Assembly (NCBI RefSeq): GCF_014646275.1
Contig: NZ_BMND01000029.1
Coordinates: 1 to 64,000, forward strand
Direction of reading: 5' to 3'
Origin: Streptomyces kronopolitis
GTDB lineage: Bacteria > Actinomycetota > Actinomycetes > Streptomycetales > Streptomycetaceae
DNA length: 64,000 nucleotides
Position numbers and translations under genes: made by a program. This document shows positions 44,342 through 53,007 of this stretch, piece after piece; positions within the stretch are counted from its first letter, which is position 1, and each line of letters begins with the position of its first letter. Under the pieces are notes generated by a model, which was given only the letters and a program-made list of their open reading frames with translations, searched no databases and was not told the DNA's origin.

Positions 44342-46732
44342 TTACTTACCGGCGGGGCCCACCTGGACCGTCACCGTGGAGCCGTCCCGGGCCTCGTTGA
44401 GGATCTTGATCCGGGTGTTGGTGTCAGGAACGATCACGCCACCGGTCGGGTTCGTCTTGTCGTAGTAGACGCCGTGCCGGTCGTCGAAGAGGGTGATGCC
44501 CTTCTTCGAGCTGATCTTGACCTTCTTGCCGTCCCGGTGGAGGGTCAGCGCGTCGGTCGGGAACCGCGTGAAGGTCGAGTCGTAGCTCTGGAAGCGGTTG
44601 CGCATCATCGTGCCGTCGGCCCAGTGCTCGGCCTTGGGGTGCGCGTCGACCGGCAGGATCTGCCCGGCGCCGGGGTGCTGGCCGACGTTGTTGTCCGCCT
44701 GCGAGGTGTCCCACAGCCAGATCAGGACACCGTTCTGGTAGGGGAAGTGCTCCACCCAGGACGGCTTGGCCGTGGTCCAGCCGAAGTTGTACGGGCCGAC
44801 CTTGAGGGTCTTGTCGTACGACACGTACTGGCGGTTCTCGGCGATGTAGTACTGCGGGTAGGACTTGGTGAACGAGCCGCCGATCCGCGAGAAGCCCTTG
44901 CTGGTCCAGCCGTTGTCGCCGTTCTCGGCGTTGTCGGTGAACAGCGACTGGCCGTCGGCGGTGACGTTGATGGCGTCGGCCGCGAAGCCCTTCTGGGCCG
45001 CGCCGCCGTCGGTCTGGTAGCGGAAGCGCAGGTCGATCTTCTTGCCCGCGTAGGCGTCCAGCGGGTAGGAGAGGTCCTGGTAGGCGGCCACGGTGCCGGT
45101 CAGCGCGGGCTTGTCGCTGCCGTCACGCGGGATGGCCTTGCCGTTCGCGGTGCCGTCCAGCGCCGTCCAGTTGCTGCCGCCGTCGGTCGAGACCTCGGCG
45201 TACAGGTAGTCGTAGTCCTTCTCGATGTCCCACCAGCCCTTGAGGTCCAGGGACGCCTTGGACTTGCCGGTGAGGTCCACCTGCCGGGTCAGGGTGTTCT
45301 TCAGGTCGTTGCCCATGTCGCTCCACCACTGGTGGGAGCCCTCGGCGGGCTGGACGACATCGGTCTTGACCTGCTTGGCGGGCAGGGCGACGACCACTGC
45401 CTGCTTGTTCTTGGTGTTGTACTCGGCGACGCCCAGCTTGTACGAGGACTTGGCCGCGGCCTTCGCCTTGCCGTAGTTGAGCCAGCCCAGCTGGAGCTTG
45501 TCCCAGGCGCTCATGTCGCCCGGCAGGTTGCCGATGTTGTCCTTGCCGGTGCCCAGCCAGGAGCCGCCCGACATCAGCGACCAGAAGTCCACCGAGGACT
45601 CACCGGTGCCGGAGGTGTCGTACTCGTCCGGCAGGCCCAGGTCGTGGCCGTACTCGTGGGCGAAGACCCCGAGCCCGCCGTTCTCCGGCTGCATGGTGTA
45701 GTCGCCGACCCAGATACCGGTGTTGCCGATCTGGGTGCCGCCCGCCTTGTTGGCACCCGGACCGGTCTTGCCGGCGTCGGTGCCGTAGGCGTACCAGCGG
45801 TGCGCCCAGATGGCGTTGGTCTTCTGGACGCCGCCGCCGGCGGACTCGTCCTCACCGGCGTGCACGATCTGGAAGTGGTCGATGTAGCCGTCGGGCTCGT
45901 TGAAGTTGCCGTCGCCGTCGTGGTCGTAGCGGTCCCACTGGTCGTACTTGGAGAGGTCCGCCTTGATCTGGGCGTCGGTGCGGCCCTTGGCCTTCTGGTC
46001 CTTGGCCCACTGGTTGACGCCGTCGCGGATCAGGTCCCAGGCGCTGGCGCAGTTGGTCTGGCCGCAGTAGTTGGACCCGTAGCGGGCCTCGTTCCAATCG
46101 ACCTTGACCCAGTCGGAGACCTCGCCGTTGACCGAGTAGCGGCCCGAGGACTGCTTCTCGTAGTACTTCGCCAGCGACTGCTTCTTCTTGTCGTGGGAGA
46201 AGTACAGGTCCTGGAAGTGCTTCTGGTTGTAGTCCTTCTGCCAGGCCGTGCTGTTGTCCTTGGCACGGTCCGGCTTGGCTATCAGGTTGTGCGCCGGACC
46301 GGGGTCGCCGCCGTACTTCTTCACCGGCGGCTTGGGGCCGTCGCCGTCCGGGTCGTACATCGTGGTGTTGTCGACCTTGTCGCCGAAGTCCACCAGGATC
46401 GTGAAGATCTTGTCGGTCTTCTGCCGGGCCAGCTCGACGTACTTGCTCTTGCCGAGCTTGACGACCTTGGAGCCGCCCCGCAGGGTCGCCTTGGCGTCGC
46501 CGGCGATGACCTTCTGGAGCGCTTCCTTGCGCTCGGACGCCTGGCGGTCGCTGAACGGGCCCTTGAGGTCGTGGTCCACGGCCCGCTCAGGGGCCGGGTC
46601 CTGGCGCTTGGCGACGGGCGACGGGCCCTGCGGGTCGGCCGAAGCCACCCCCGAAGACAAAGCGGCCGCCCCGATCGCAGCAATTGCCGTGGCCAGGGCG
46701 GCCGATCTGAACACCCTTCTCTGCTGTCTCAC
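44342..46732 (-). CDS. Secreted M6-family metalloprotease (immune inhibitor A type)
   Basis: This is a 796-residue exported zinc protease. A signal peptide (VRQQRRVFRSAALATAIAAI onwards, cleaved near SGVASA-DP) leads to a propeptide and then the M6 catalytic domain. The zinc motif is HEYGHDLGLPDEYD (HExxHxxGxxD). The catalytic domain also shows DGYIDHFQIVHAGEDES and SLMSGGSW, family signatures. The C-terminal half is beta-rich immune-inhibitor-A type, rich in aromatic residues. I chose the GTG with GGAGG 10 bases upstream; a longer frame adds an implausible N-terminus. A hairpin terminator follows. Confidence 0.9.
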   Translation of the reverse strand: MRQQRRVFRSAALATAIAAIGAAALSSGVASADPQGPSPVAKRQDPAPERAVDHDLKGPFSDRQASERKEALQKVIAGDAKATLRGGSKVVKLGKSKYVELARQKTDKIFTILVDFGDKVDNTTMYDPDGDGPKPPVKKYGGDPGPAHNLIAKPDRAKDNSTAWQKDYNQKHFQDLYFSHDKKKQSLAKYYEKQSSGRYSVNGEVSDWVKVDWNEARYGSNYCGQTNCASAWDLIRDGVNQWAKDQKAKGRTDAQIKADLSKYDQWDRYDHDGDGNFNEPDGYIDHFQIVHAGEDESAGGGVQKTNAIWAHRWYAYGTDAGKTGPGANKAGGTQIGNTGIWVGDYTMQPENGGLGVFAHEYGHDLGLPDEYDTSGTGESSVDFWSLMSGGSWLGTGKDNIGNLPGDMSAWDKLQLGWLNYGKAKAAAKSSYKLGVAEYNTKNKQAVVVALPAKQVKTDVVQPAEGSHQWWSDMGNDLKNTLTRQVDLTGKSKASLDLKGWWDIEKDYDYLYAEVSTDGGSNWTALDGTANGKAIPRDGSDKPALTGTVAAYQDLSYPLDAYAGKKIDLRFRYQTDGGAAQKGFAADAINVTADGQSLFTDNAENGDNGWTSKGFSRIGGSFTKSYPQYYIAENRQYVSYDKTLKVGPYNFGWTTAKPSWVEHFPYQNGVLIWLWDTSQADNNVGQHPGAGQILPVDAHPKAEHWADGTMMRNRFQSYDSTFTRFPTDALTLHRDGKKVKISSKKGITLFDDRHGVYYDKTNPTGGVIVPDTNTRIKILNEARDGSTVTVQVGPAGK

Positions 46733-47138
46733 TTGGCGCTGTCCTCCCCTTAGACCGGTCACTGTTCGAGGGCATTCGACCGGAAGTACGGGGAAAAAGA
46801 CAGATCTTGACTTGAGCACGACAGCGAAGTACGTTACTCGGTCCGCCAGTTGCGGCTATCGGACATCGCACGGCGGCACCCGGGAGCGGCCACCGCACCC
46901 GGGCAGGGGCCGGGCGCATATGCCCGCCCGGACCTGCGCCCCCGCTCCCAACTGGCACGACGCCGCGGCCCCGACGCCCGGACGGCGGCCTCGTGCGCCC
47001 CCAGTGCTTCACCACCGTGGGTTAGGTCACGCTTACCTGGCGTTCCGCACGGGCAAGGAGGACCGTAGGCTCCTTCGTTGGCGCGTGCTTGACCCACTAC
47101 CCCCACCCCCTGCCGACCCTCCGAGGACGGATTCCGCC
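46733..47138. other. Divergent spacer between metalloprotease and small membrane protein
   Basis: About 400 bases hold promoters for both genes and the iron-box-like site listed separately. No gene is seen. Confidence 0.5.
47022..47040 (+). promoter_or_regulatory. Iron-box-like (DmdR1/IdeR) site
   Basis: TTAGGTCACGCTTACCTGG resembles the 19-bp iron box (TTAGGTTAGGCTCACCTAA type): both TTAGGT and ACCT half-sites are kept at correct spacing, with changes in the centre and the last two bases. It lies 99 bases before the small membrane-protein gene. Confidence 0.5.
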
Positions 47139-47495
47139 ATGCCTCGTCCGACCGCCGCACAGCTCGCCTACGGTTCGGCCACCGTCTTCTTCTCCACCCT
47201 CGCGATGCTGCTGCTGTCGCAGACGCAGACCGGGATCGGGGTCGCGGTCATCGCCATCGCCGGACTCGGGCTCGGGCTGCTGGTCGCCATGACGGTGCCG
47301 ATGCCCGCGGTGCCGCGGGTGGTCCGCCGGCGTGCCGGGCGGGCCGAGTCGCCCGCCGCGCCCGCCGCTTCACCGGCCGCCGCGGCGCCGCCCGCGGGTG
47401 TCCGGCCGGCGCACTCCCCCTCCCGCGCCCGGCGGTGGCACCTCGCCGATCCGGCCGCGGCCGCCCGGGCCCGGATCGGCGAGCACTCAGGCTGA
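47139..47495 (+). CDS. Small two-helix membrane protein
   Basis: This is a 118-residue protein: MPRPTAAQLAYGSATVF, a first helix (residues about 10-28), a second helix (about 32-52), then an Ala/Pro/Arg-rich cytoplasmic-type tail ending ARARIGEHSG. No family is recognised. GAGGA lies upstream of the ATG. The last nine bases overlap the 3' end of the convergent RDD gene. Confidence 0.65.
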   Translation: MPRPTAAQLAYGSATVFFSTLAMLLLSQTQTGIGVAVIAIAGLGLGLLVAMTVPMPAVPRVVRRRAGRAESPAAPAASPAAAAPPAGVRPAHSPSRARRWHLADPAAAARARIGEHSG

Positions 47496-48392
47496 CGCGG
47501 ACCGGGCCGGCTCCGTGGACACCACCACGGTCTTCGCCGCCTTGTCGTGCAGACACTGGTGATACGGCTTGTCCCAGGTACACCACAAGACGTTGATCAG
47601 CCAGAAAATGAAGCCGCAGCACGGCACGATCTCCGGCAGCGAATAGACCGCGGCCCGGGTCCAACCGGCCTGCGGGGTGGGGATCGAACCGTTCGCGAGC
47701 ATCGCCACCCGGATCTTCATCGCCATCTTGCCGAGGGTCTGGCCGCGGCTGCTGAGCATCAGCCCCTCGTAGATCAGATACGCCAGCATGGTGACGCCGG
47801 AGACCGTCCACTGCCGGCCGGCCTGGCCGCTGTCGGTGCTGAAGTAGTTCACCCCGCCGACGATCAGCGACATGATGATGCCGACCGGCACCCCGATGAT
47901 GATCGCGTCGATGATGCGCGCGACGAGCCGGCGGCCGCGGTTGGCCAGCGGCGGCATCCCGGCCAGCGGATCGGCCGGCTGCCCGTACTGCCCGCCGTAG
48001 GGATCACCGGCATACGGGCCGCCGGCGTACGGACCACCGCCGTAGGGGCCGCCACCGGGAGGCGGGGCACCACCGGGAGGCGGCGTGCCACCGGGAGGCG
48101 GCGGGGGCTGCTGACCGCCCGGAGGCTGCTGGCCGCCCCAGGGCTGCTGACCGCCCGGAGGCTGCTGGCCGCCCCAGGGCTGCTGGCCACCCGGGGGCGG
48201 TGCGCCGCCCGGTGGTGGTGCGGCGCCCTCGCCGCCGCCCGACCCGTTGGCGTGATTGTTGCGCGGGGAGCCGTTCTCGTGGGACGGGCCGTTGCCGGGA
48301 GCGCCGCCCGCCGGGGGCTCCTGCGGCTTCTTCAGGAACGGCTCGTTCTCCGGCGGCTCACCGGGGCCGGGTCCGGGCTGGTCGGTACTCAT
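47487..48392 (-). CDS. RDD-family membrane protein with Pro/Gly/Gln-rich N-terminus
   Basis: This is a 301-residue protein. The first 145 residues are low-complexity, with repeated PPGGQQPWGGQQ units and Tyr-Gly stretches. The RDD domain follows: LANRGRRLVARIIDAIIIG, then two to three membrane helices and the closing segment LWCTWDKPYHQCLHDKAAKTVVV. RDD domains occur in membrane proteins of uncertain, possibly transport-related function. A related RDD gene lies upstream on the same strand, with a palindromic terminator between. Confidence 0.8.
   Translation of the reverse strand: MSTDQPGPGPGEPPENEPFLKKPQEPPAGGAPGNGPSHENGSPRNNHANGSGGGEGAAPPPGGAPPPGGQQPWGGQQPPGGQQPWGGQQPPGGQQPPPPPGGTPPPGGAPPPGGGPYGGGPYAGGPYAGDPYGGQYGQPADPLAGMPPLANRGRRLVARIIDAIIIGVPVGIIMSLIVGGVNYFSTDSGQAGRQWTVSGVTMLAYLIYEGLMLSSRGQTLGKMAMKIRVAMLANGSIPTPQAGWTRAAVYSLPEIVPCCGFIFWLINVLWCTWDKPYHQCLHDKAAKTVVVSTEPARSASA
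48110..48190. repeat. Tandem 36-bp-type coding repeat in the RDD gene
   Basis: Two nearly identical copies of a unit encoding P-P-G-G-Q-Q-P-W-G-G-Q-Q lie side by side within the low-complexity N-terminal part of the RDD protein. Confidence 0.7.
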
Positions 48393-48449
48393 GGCCCGAG
48401 TCGACCGCTTGTCGCTGCCCGCCGCATCCGGCGAAGTCCGTTCGGGGGA

Positions 48450-48481
48450 CGGCCGTCCGCCGCCCGGGCGGCGGACGGCCG
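48450..48481. terminator. 32-bp perfect palindrome between the two RDD genes
   Basis: CGGCCGTCCGCCGCCC followed by its exact reverse complement starts 16 bases beyond the stop of the upstream RDD gene (minus strand), consistent with a terminator. Confidence 0.7.
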
Positions 48482-48496
48482 GACGCGCCGCCCCGC

Positions 48497-50014
48497 TCAG
48501 CCGGCGGCGACGAAGGTCCGCGCCACCTTGTCGTGCCAGCACTGCCGCCACGGCCGGTCGAACAGGCACCAGGCGGCGTTCAGCACACCGACGGCCAGGA
48601 CGCCGAGCACGCCGTAGACGAACCAGCGCTTGAGGGCAGCGCCGAGGGTCGGGGTGTCGTGGCTCTCGATGTCCAGGACCCGGACGCCGCACAGCTTCTT
48701 GCCCAGGGTGCGGCCCCACTTGAGGGTCGGCAGCGCCTCCAGGAGCGCGCCGCCGAGCAGCAGGACGGCCAGGATCGTGGCGAAGACCGGGATGGTCGTG
48801 CCGTCGATGAGGTAGACCGTCACCTGGCGGCCGGACTGCTTGGCCGCCTCGACCTTGGCGGCGAGGTGGTCGGTGACGGTGCCCCACAGGGGAACGGCCA
48901 CCGCGGCGGTGACCGCGCCCAGCACCAGGGTGTCGATCAGCCGGGCCGCGAACCGGCGGCCGAGGCCCGCCGGATGGCCCTGCGCCGCCTGGAGGGCCTC
49001 GTAGAACGGGTCGGCGGCGGCCGGCGGCTTCCAGGGGATGACGCCGTCGGCCTCGCCGGACTGCGCGGCGGGACCGGCCTGCGCGGCACCGCCCTGCGCC
49101 GGGAAACCGGCCGCGGGCGCGGCCGCCCGCGTCGCCGGGGTCTGCTGCGCCGGGGCCTGCGGGACGGGCGTGCGGGAGGCCTGCTGCTGCGGGGGCTGCT
49201 GCTGCGGGGCCGGGCGCTGGGGCTGCGGCGCCGCGCCGACGGACGGGAGCGCCTGCGGGGAGCCGTCGCCGGGCGCGGCGGCGACCGTGGGGTCTCCGGG
49301 TGCGGTGCGGAACGTCATCGTCTCCTGGGCGCCGGCGGGCTCACCGGACTCCGGCCGGACCGCGCGGATCGCGGTGGTGCCCTGGTCGCCGGCGCCCTTG
49401 CCGCGGCGGGCGGGGTCCACGGCGCGGAGGGCGACCGTCCCGTCGGACGGGGCGTCGGGTGCGGACCCCTGCGCGCCGGACGGTTCCTCGCGCTGCGGCG
49501 GCACTCCTCCCCACCCGGGAGCGCCCGACGGGGTGCCGGGAGGTGCCTGGTCCGGCGAACCCCAGGAGACCCGGGGCTCGCTCTCGCCGGCGAACCCGCC
49601 CTGCCGGGAGGCGTCGGCCTGCCAGGAGGCGCCCGCCTCGGGACCGGCGCCGTGCAGCCGGGTGGTCTCGTCCCAGTTCACCCCGGGCCGGGCCGCGACC
49701 TCGCCGGCGCGGCGCACGACCGGCAGCGCGGAGCCCCGGTCCGCGTCCTCCTCGTCGAAGAAGACCGGGCCGGTCTCCTCGACGGCGGGGGCGGGTGCCC
49801 CCTGCGCGGGCGGCGCCGAGAGCCCGGACGCGGACGGCGGGGCCGCGCCGGGCGGCGGGGCGGGCATGGCCTCGCCCTGGGCCGGGGCCGGCCGGCTGGT
49901 GCCCGGCACCCATGCGGCACCGTTCCAGTACCGGATGTAGCCGGGGATGGACGGGTCCGGGTAGAAGCCTGGCGTGGGGCTACCGCCGGCGGATCCTGAG
50001 GTAGGGGCGCTCAT
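48497..50014 (-). CDS. DUF2510-RDD membrane protein with long disordered linker
   Basis: This is a 505-residue protein. The N-terminus holds a DUF2510 motif (PGFYPDPSIPGYIRYWNGAAW). About 300 residues of Pro/Ala/Gln/Glu-rich linker follow. The RDD domain occupies the last 150 residues: GRRFAARLIDTLVLGAVTAA, central helices, KWGRTLGKKLCGVRVLD and LFDRPWRQCWHDKVARTFV. The architecture repeats that of the downstream RDD protein. The role is unknown. The ATG reads MSAPTSGSAG; a longer frame upstream is not supported. Confidence 0.82.
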   Translation of the reverse strand: MSAPTSGSAGGSPTPGFYPDPSIPGYIRYWNGAAWVPGTSRPAPAQGEAMPAPPPGAAPPSASGLSAPPAQGAPAPAVEETGPVFFDEEDADRGSALPVVRRAGEVAARPGVNWDETTRLHGAGPEAGASWQADASRQGGFAGESEPRVSWGSPDQAPPGTPSGAPGWGGVPPQREEPSGAQGSAPDAPSDGTVALRAVDPARRGKGAGDQGTTAIRAVRPESGEPAGAQETMTFRTAPGDPTVAAAPGDGSPQALPSVGAAPQPQRPAPQQQPPQQQASRTPVPQAPAQQTPATRAAAPAAGFPAQGGAAQAGPAAQSGEADGVIPWKPPAAADPFYEALQAAQGHPAGLGRRFAARLIDTLVLGAVTAAVAVPLWGTVTDHLAAKVEAAKQSGRQVTVYLIDGTTIPVFATILAVLLLGGALLEALPTLKWGRTLGKKLCGVRVLDIESHDTPTLGAALKRWFVYGVLGVLAVGVLNAAWCLFDRPWRQCWHDKVARTFVAAG

Positions 50015-50249
50015 GTCCGAAGTCCCGTATCTGTACTCGGCCTGTGGGATGTGGGTGCAGTCTGCCGCAACGCGGCGTCCACATCTATCAGACCCCGGGT
50101 TGCCAGGGTGCCGATGCCCGCCGACGACCACCTGGAAGAGGCGCGGAAAAAAAGTTGTACGAAGTCGCGTAATGATCCGGCTCCCGGCCGCTCTCCTCTT
50201 CCGCGGGCCTCGTTTCGGGCGTCCGCAGGAGCGAGGAAAGGCGGACGTC

Positions 50250-50723
50250 ATGTACACCGTGGTGGAGCGAGAGCTGGAGCTGGGCCTGGTCCGGTCGTCG
50301 GAGCGGAGCGTTCCGGTGCCGGCCCGGCTGACGTACCGGACGGACGACCCCTACGCCGTCCATGTCACCTTCCACATCGGCTCACAGGCGCCGGTCCGGT
50401 GGACCTTCGCCCGCGAACTGCTCGTCGAGGGCGTGTTCCGGCCGTGCGGGGACGGCGATGTGCGGGCCTGGCCGACCCGGGTGGACGGGCGCAGCCTGGT
50501 CTGCCTGGCGCTGGCCTCGCCGGACGGGGAGGCGCTGCTGGAGGCGCCGGCCGCGGCGGTCTCGGCCTGGCTGGAGCGCACCCTGCGGGTGGTGCCGCCG
50601 GGCTCCGAGCAGCAGCATCTCGGTCTGGACAAAGGGCTGAGCGAGCTGCTGGCGCTGGCGCCGGGGGACGAACTGCGGCCGGGCGGCGCCGCGTCGGAGG
50701 AGTCCCCGGACCCCGGGGCGTGA
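50250..50723 (+). CDS. ssgG: SsgA-like sporulation and cell-division protein (SsgG-like)
   Basis: This 157-residue protein of the SsgA-like family is found only in morphologically complex actinomycetes. Family features are VPVPARLTYRTDDPYAVHVTF, WTFARELLVEGVFRPCGDGDVRAWPTR, LASPDGEALLEAPAAAVSAWLERT and VPPGSEQQHLGLDKGLSELLA. The symbol rests on position: in S. coelicolor, ssgG (SCO2924, from memory) lies in the same region as nagF/E and hppD, as here. SsgG is linked to correct placement of sporulation septa. GAGGAAAGG lies upstream of the ATG. Confidence 0.85.
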   Translation: MYTVVERELELGLVRSSERSVPVPARLTYRTDDPYAVHVTFHIGSQAPVRWTFARELLVEGVFRPCGDGDVRAWPTRVDGRSLVCLALASPDGEALLEAPAAAVSAWLERTLRVVPPGSEQQHLGLDKGLSELLALAPGDELRPGGAASEESPDPGA

Positions 50724-50779
50724 CGGGCGGGGTACGGGGACGCCCGCGGCGGGGCGCCGCGCCTTCCGGCGCCCCGCAC

Positions 50780-52225
50780 TCAGCCGCGGTAGGCCTCCAG
50801 CAGCCGCAGCCACACCTCGCTGATCGTCGGGTAGGAGGGCACCGCGTGCCACAGCCGCTCGACGGGGACCTCGGCGGCCACCGCGATCGTCGCGGAGTGC
50901 AGCAGCTCCGCGACGCCGGGGCCGACGAAGGTGGCGCCGAGCAGGACCTCGCGGTCCAGGTCGACGACCATCCGGGCCCGGCCGCGGTAGCCCTCGCCGT
51001 AGAGGTAGGCGCCGGACACGGCCGCCAGGTCCTGGTCGACCACCCGGGTGCGGTAGCCGGCGCGTTCCGCCTCGGCGGCGCTCAGCCCCACCGACGCGGC
51101 TTCCGGGTCGCTGAAGACGACCTGGGGGACGGCGCGGATGTCCGCGGTGGCGGAGTGCGCGCCCCAGGGGTCGGACTCCAGGATCGGCACGCCCCGGGCC
51201 CGGGCGGAGATCGCGGCGCCGGCGATCCTGGCCTGGTACTTGCCCTGATGGGTCAGCAGGGCGCGGTGGTTGACGTCGCCGACGCCGTAGAGCCAGCCGC
51301 CGGTCACCCCCGTCACCCGGAGGGTCTCGTCGACGTCCAGCCAGGAGCCGGGCGTCAGGCCGACCGTCTCCAGGCCGATGTCCTCGGTGCGCGGGGCCCG
51401 GCCGGTGGCGATCAGGAGTTCATCGGCGACGATCTCGTCGCCCGAGTCGAGCAGGACGGTGACCGGTCCGCCCGGGGCCTCCCGGCGCACCTCGCGCACC
51501 TCGACGCCGGTGCGCAGGAACACGCCCGCCTCGGCGAGCGACTCGGCGACCAGATGGCCGGCGAACGGCTCCATCCGGGGCAGCAGCCCGTCCCCGCGCA
51601 CCAGCAGGGTGACCGAGGAGCCCAGGGCCCGCCAGGCGGTGGCCATTTCGACGCCCACCACGCCGCCGCCGACCACCACCAGCCGGCCCGGCACGGTCTT
51701 CGCGCCGGTCGCGTCGCGGCTGGTCCAGGGCCGGGCCTCGGCGAGGCCGGGCACGGGGGGCAGCACCGCGCGGCTGCCGGTGCACACCGCGACCGCGTGC
51801 CGGGCGGTGAGCACCCGGCCGCCGTCGACGACGACCCGGCGGGGCCCGGCCAGCCGGCCCGGGCCGCGGACGAGGTCGATGCCGGCCGAGTCCAGCCAGC
51901 GGACCTGCCCGTCGTCCTTCCAGTAGGAGACGACGGCGTCACGGTGGGCGAGCACGGCGGGGGCGTCCAGGGGGCGGTCGGCGGCCTCCTGGAAGCCGGG
52001 GACCCGGCGTGCCTCGGAGCGGGCGGTGACCGGGCGCAGCAGGGCCTTGCTGGGCATGCAGGCCCAGTAGGAGCATTCGCCGCCGACCAGCTCGCTCTCC
52101 ACGACCACCGCGCTCAGTCCGGCGGCGTGCGCCCGGTCGGCGACGTTCTCGCCGGTCGGCCCGGCCCCCAGCACGATGACGTCGTACGCCTCATCAGCGG
52201 CGTTGGTCGCTTCGGTGGCTGCCAT
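50780..52225 (-). CDS. FAD-dependent pyridine nucleotide-disulfide reductase, atypical active site
   Basis: This is a 481-residue flavoprotein of the lipoamide dehydrogenase/mercuric reductase family. The FAD site is VIVLGAGPTGENVADRA, and the redox-active disulfide lies in GGECSYWACMPSKALLRP (C-x4-C). The NAD(P) site is LVVVGGGVVGVEMA and the second FAD motif is LYGVGDVN. The family C-terminal motif normally reads HPTxxE, supplying the catalytic His; here it reads YPTISE, so the histidine is Tyr. A complete lipoamide dehydrogenase activity is therefore doubtful. The start reads MAATEATNAA with GAGAG upstream. Confidence 0.85.
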   Translation of the reverse strand: MAATEATNAADEAYDVIVLGAGPTGENVADRAHAAGLSAVVVESELVGGECSYWACMPSKALLRPVTARSEARRVPGFQEAADRPLDAPAVLAHRDAVVSYWKDDGQVRWLDSAGIDLVRGPGRLAGPRRVVVDGGRVLTARHAVAVCTGSRAVLPPVPGLAEARPWTSRDATGAKTVPGRLVVVGGGVVGVEMATAWRALGSSVTLLVRGDGLLPRMEPFAGHLVAESLAEAGVFLRTGVEVREVRREAPGGPVTVLLDSGDEIVADELLIATGRAPRTEDIGLETVGLTPGSWLDVDETLRVTGVTGGWLYGVGDVNHRALLTHQGKYQARIAGAAISARARGVPILESDPWGAHSATADIRAVPQVVFSDPEAASVGLSAAEAERAGYRTRVVDQDLAAVSGAYLYGEGYRGRARMVVDLDREVLLGATFVGPGVAELLHSATIAVAAEVPVERLWHAVPSYPTISEVWLRLLEAYRG

Positions 52226-52306
52226 CGGCTCTCGCTTCCTGCGTGGGCATGCGGTGGCCCGGTGGGCCCGAGGAGTCCTTGGGCCCATCCTCTGCCCAAC
52301 TGGCCG

Positions 52307-52600
52307 TCAGCGCATCCGGCGTTCGACCGCTTCCTTGGCCTCGACGAGGTCGGAGCCGGTCACCTCGCGGTGCAGCTTGATGGCCTGGATCTTCTTGCCC
52401 TGGGTCAGCAGGGCGTCCAGCTCGGCCATCCTGGGGTCCTCCGGCTCGGGGATCCCGGCGTGCGCGAGCAGCAGGTCCGTCTTGCGCTCCAGCCGCGTGA
52501 GCTGGAGGGTCAGCCGCTTGGCCCGGCGGTCGGCGGCCTGCTCATTGAGGTAGACGCCGATCAGGAGGGCGACGGCGGCGAGGGTGAGCGCGTAGTCCAT
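52307..52600 (-). CDS. Membrane-anchored ribosomal L7/L12 C-terminal-domain protein
   Basis: This is a 97-residue protein. The first 20 residues form a membrane helix (MDYALTLAAVALLIGVYLNE), a coiled segment follows (RAKRLTLQLTRLERKTDLLL), and the last 45 residues match the ribosomal L7/L12 C-terminal fold: GKKIQAIKLHREVTGSDLVEAKEAVE. In ribosomes this domain contacts translation factors; its use on a membrane protein is unexplained. It lies between the reductase and a hypothetical gene, same strand. Confidence 0.82.
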   Translation of the reverse strand: MDYALTLAAVALLIGVYLNEQAADRRAKRLTLQLTRLERKTDLLLAHAGIPEPEDPRMAELDALLTQGKKIQAIKLHREVTGSDLVEAKEAVERRMR

Positions 52601-52609
52601 GGCGGCACT

Positions 52610-52933
52610 TTACGAGGCGGCGGCACGTGCCATGAACACGGCAGTCGCGGCGGGGCCGTGCACGGTGCCGCGGACGGCCGGTGCGCCGTCGGTGAGGATC
52701 TCGCACTCGGCCCAGGCGCCGGGCCCGTCGAGGGTGAGGGTGAGCATCGGCATGGCGCCCACCCCGCGCGCCTGGACCACCTCGAACCAGGGCAACTCCG
52801 GCCGGGTCACCTGGTGTTCGCCGCCGGAGTCCTCCGGCGGCTGGACGGCGTAGGTCAGGTCGTCGACTCCCTGACCGCTCACCCGGAAGGTGACCATGCC
52901 CTCGCCGGGCAGGTGCGGATCGCTGAACGTCAT
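52610..52933 (-). CDS. Hypothetical protein (beta-rich, MmpS-like?)
   Basis: This is a 107-residue protein reading MTFSDPHLPGEGMVTFRVSG, rich in beta-type residues with TYAVQPPEDSGGEHQVTRPEL and AWAECEILTDGAPAVRGTV. The strand pattern resembles the extracytoplasmic fold of MmpS-like proteins, but no signal peptide is seen, so the link is weak. A start 36 bases upstream (MYTPRDRRL) is possible. It is ten bases upstream of the L7/L12-like gene. Confidence 0.6.
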   Translation of the reverse strand: MTFSDPHLPGEGMVTFRVSGQGVDDLTYAVQPPEDSGGEHQVTRPELPWFEVVQARGVGAMPMLTLTLDGPGAWAECEILTDGAPAVRGTVHGPAATAVFMARAAAS

Positions 52934-53007
52934 GGGGGCAGTCAACCGCCTGTCCCGCGGTGTGTACATCCGGGCCCCGGCTGCGGCGACACCGGTGGGT
53001 GCGCAGG

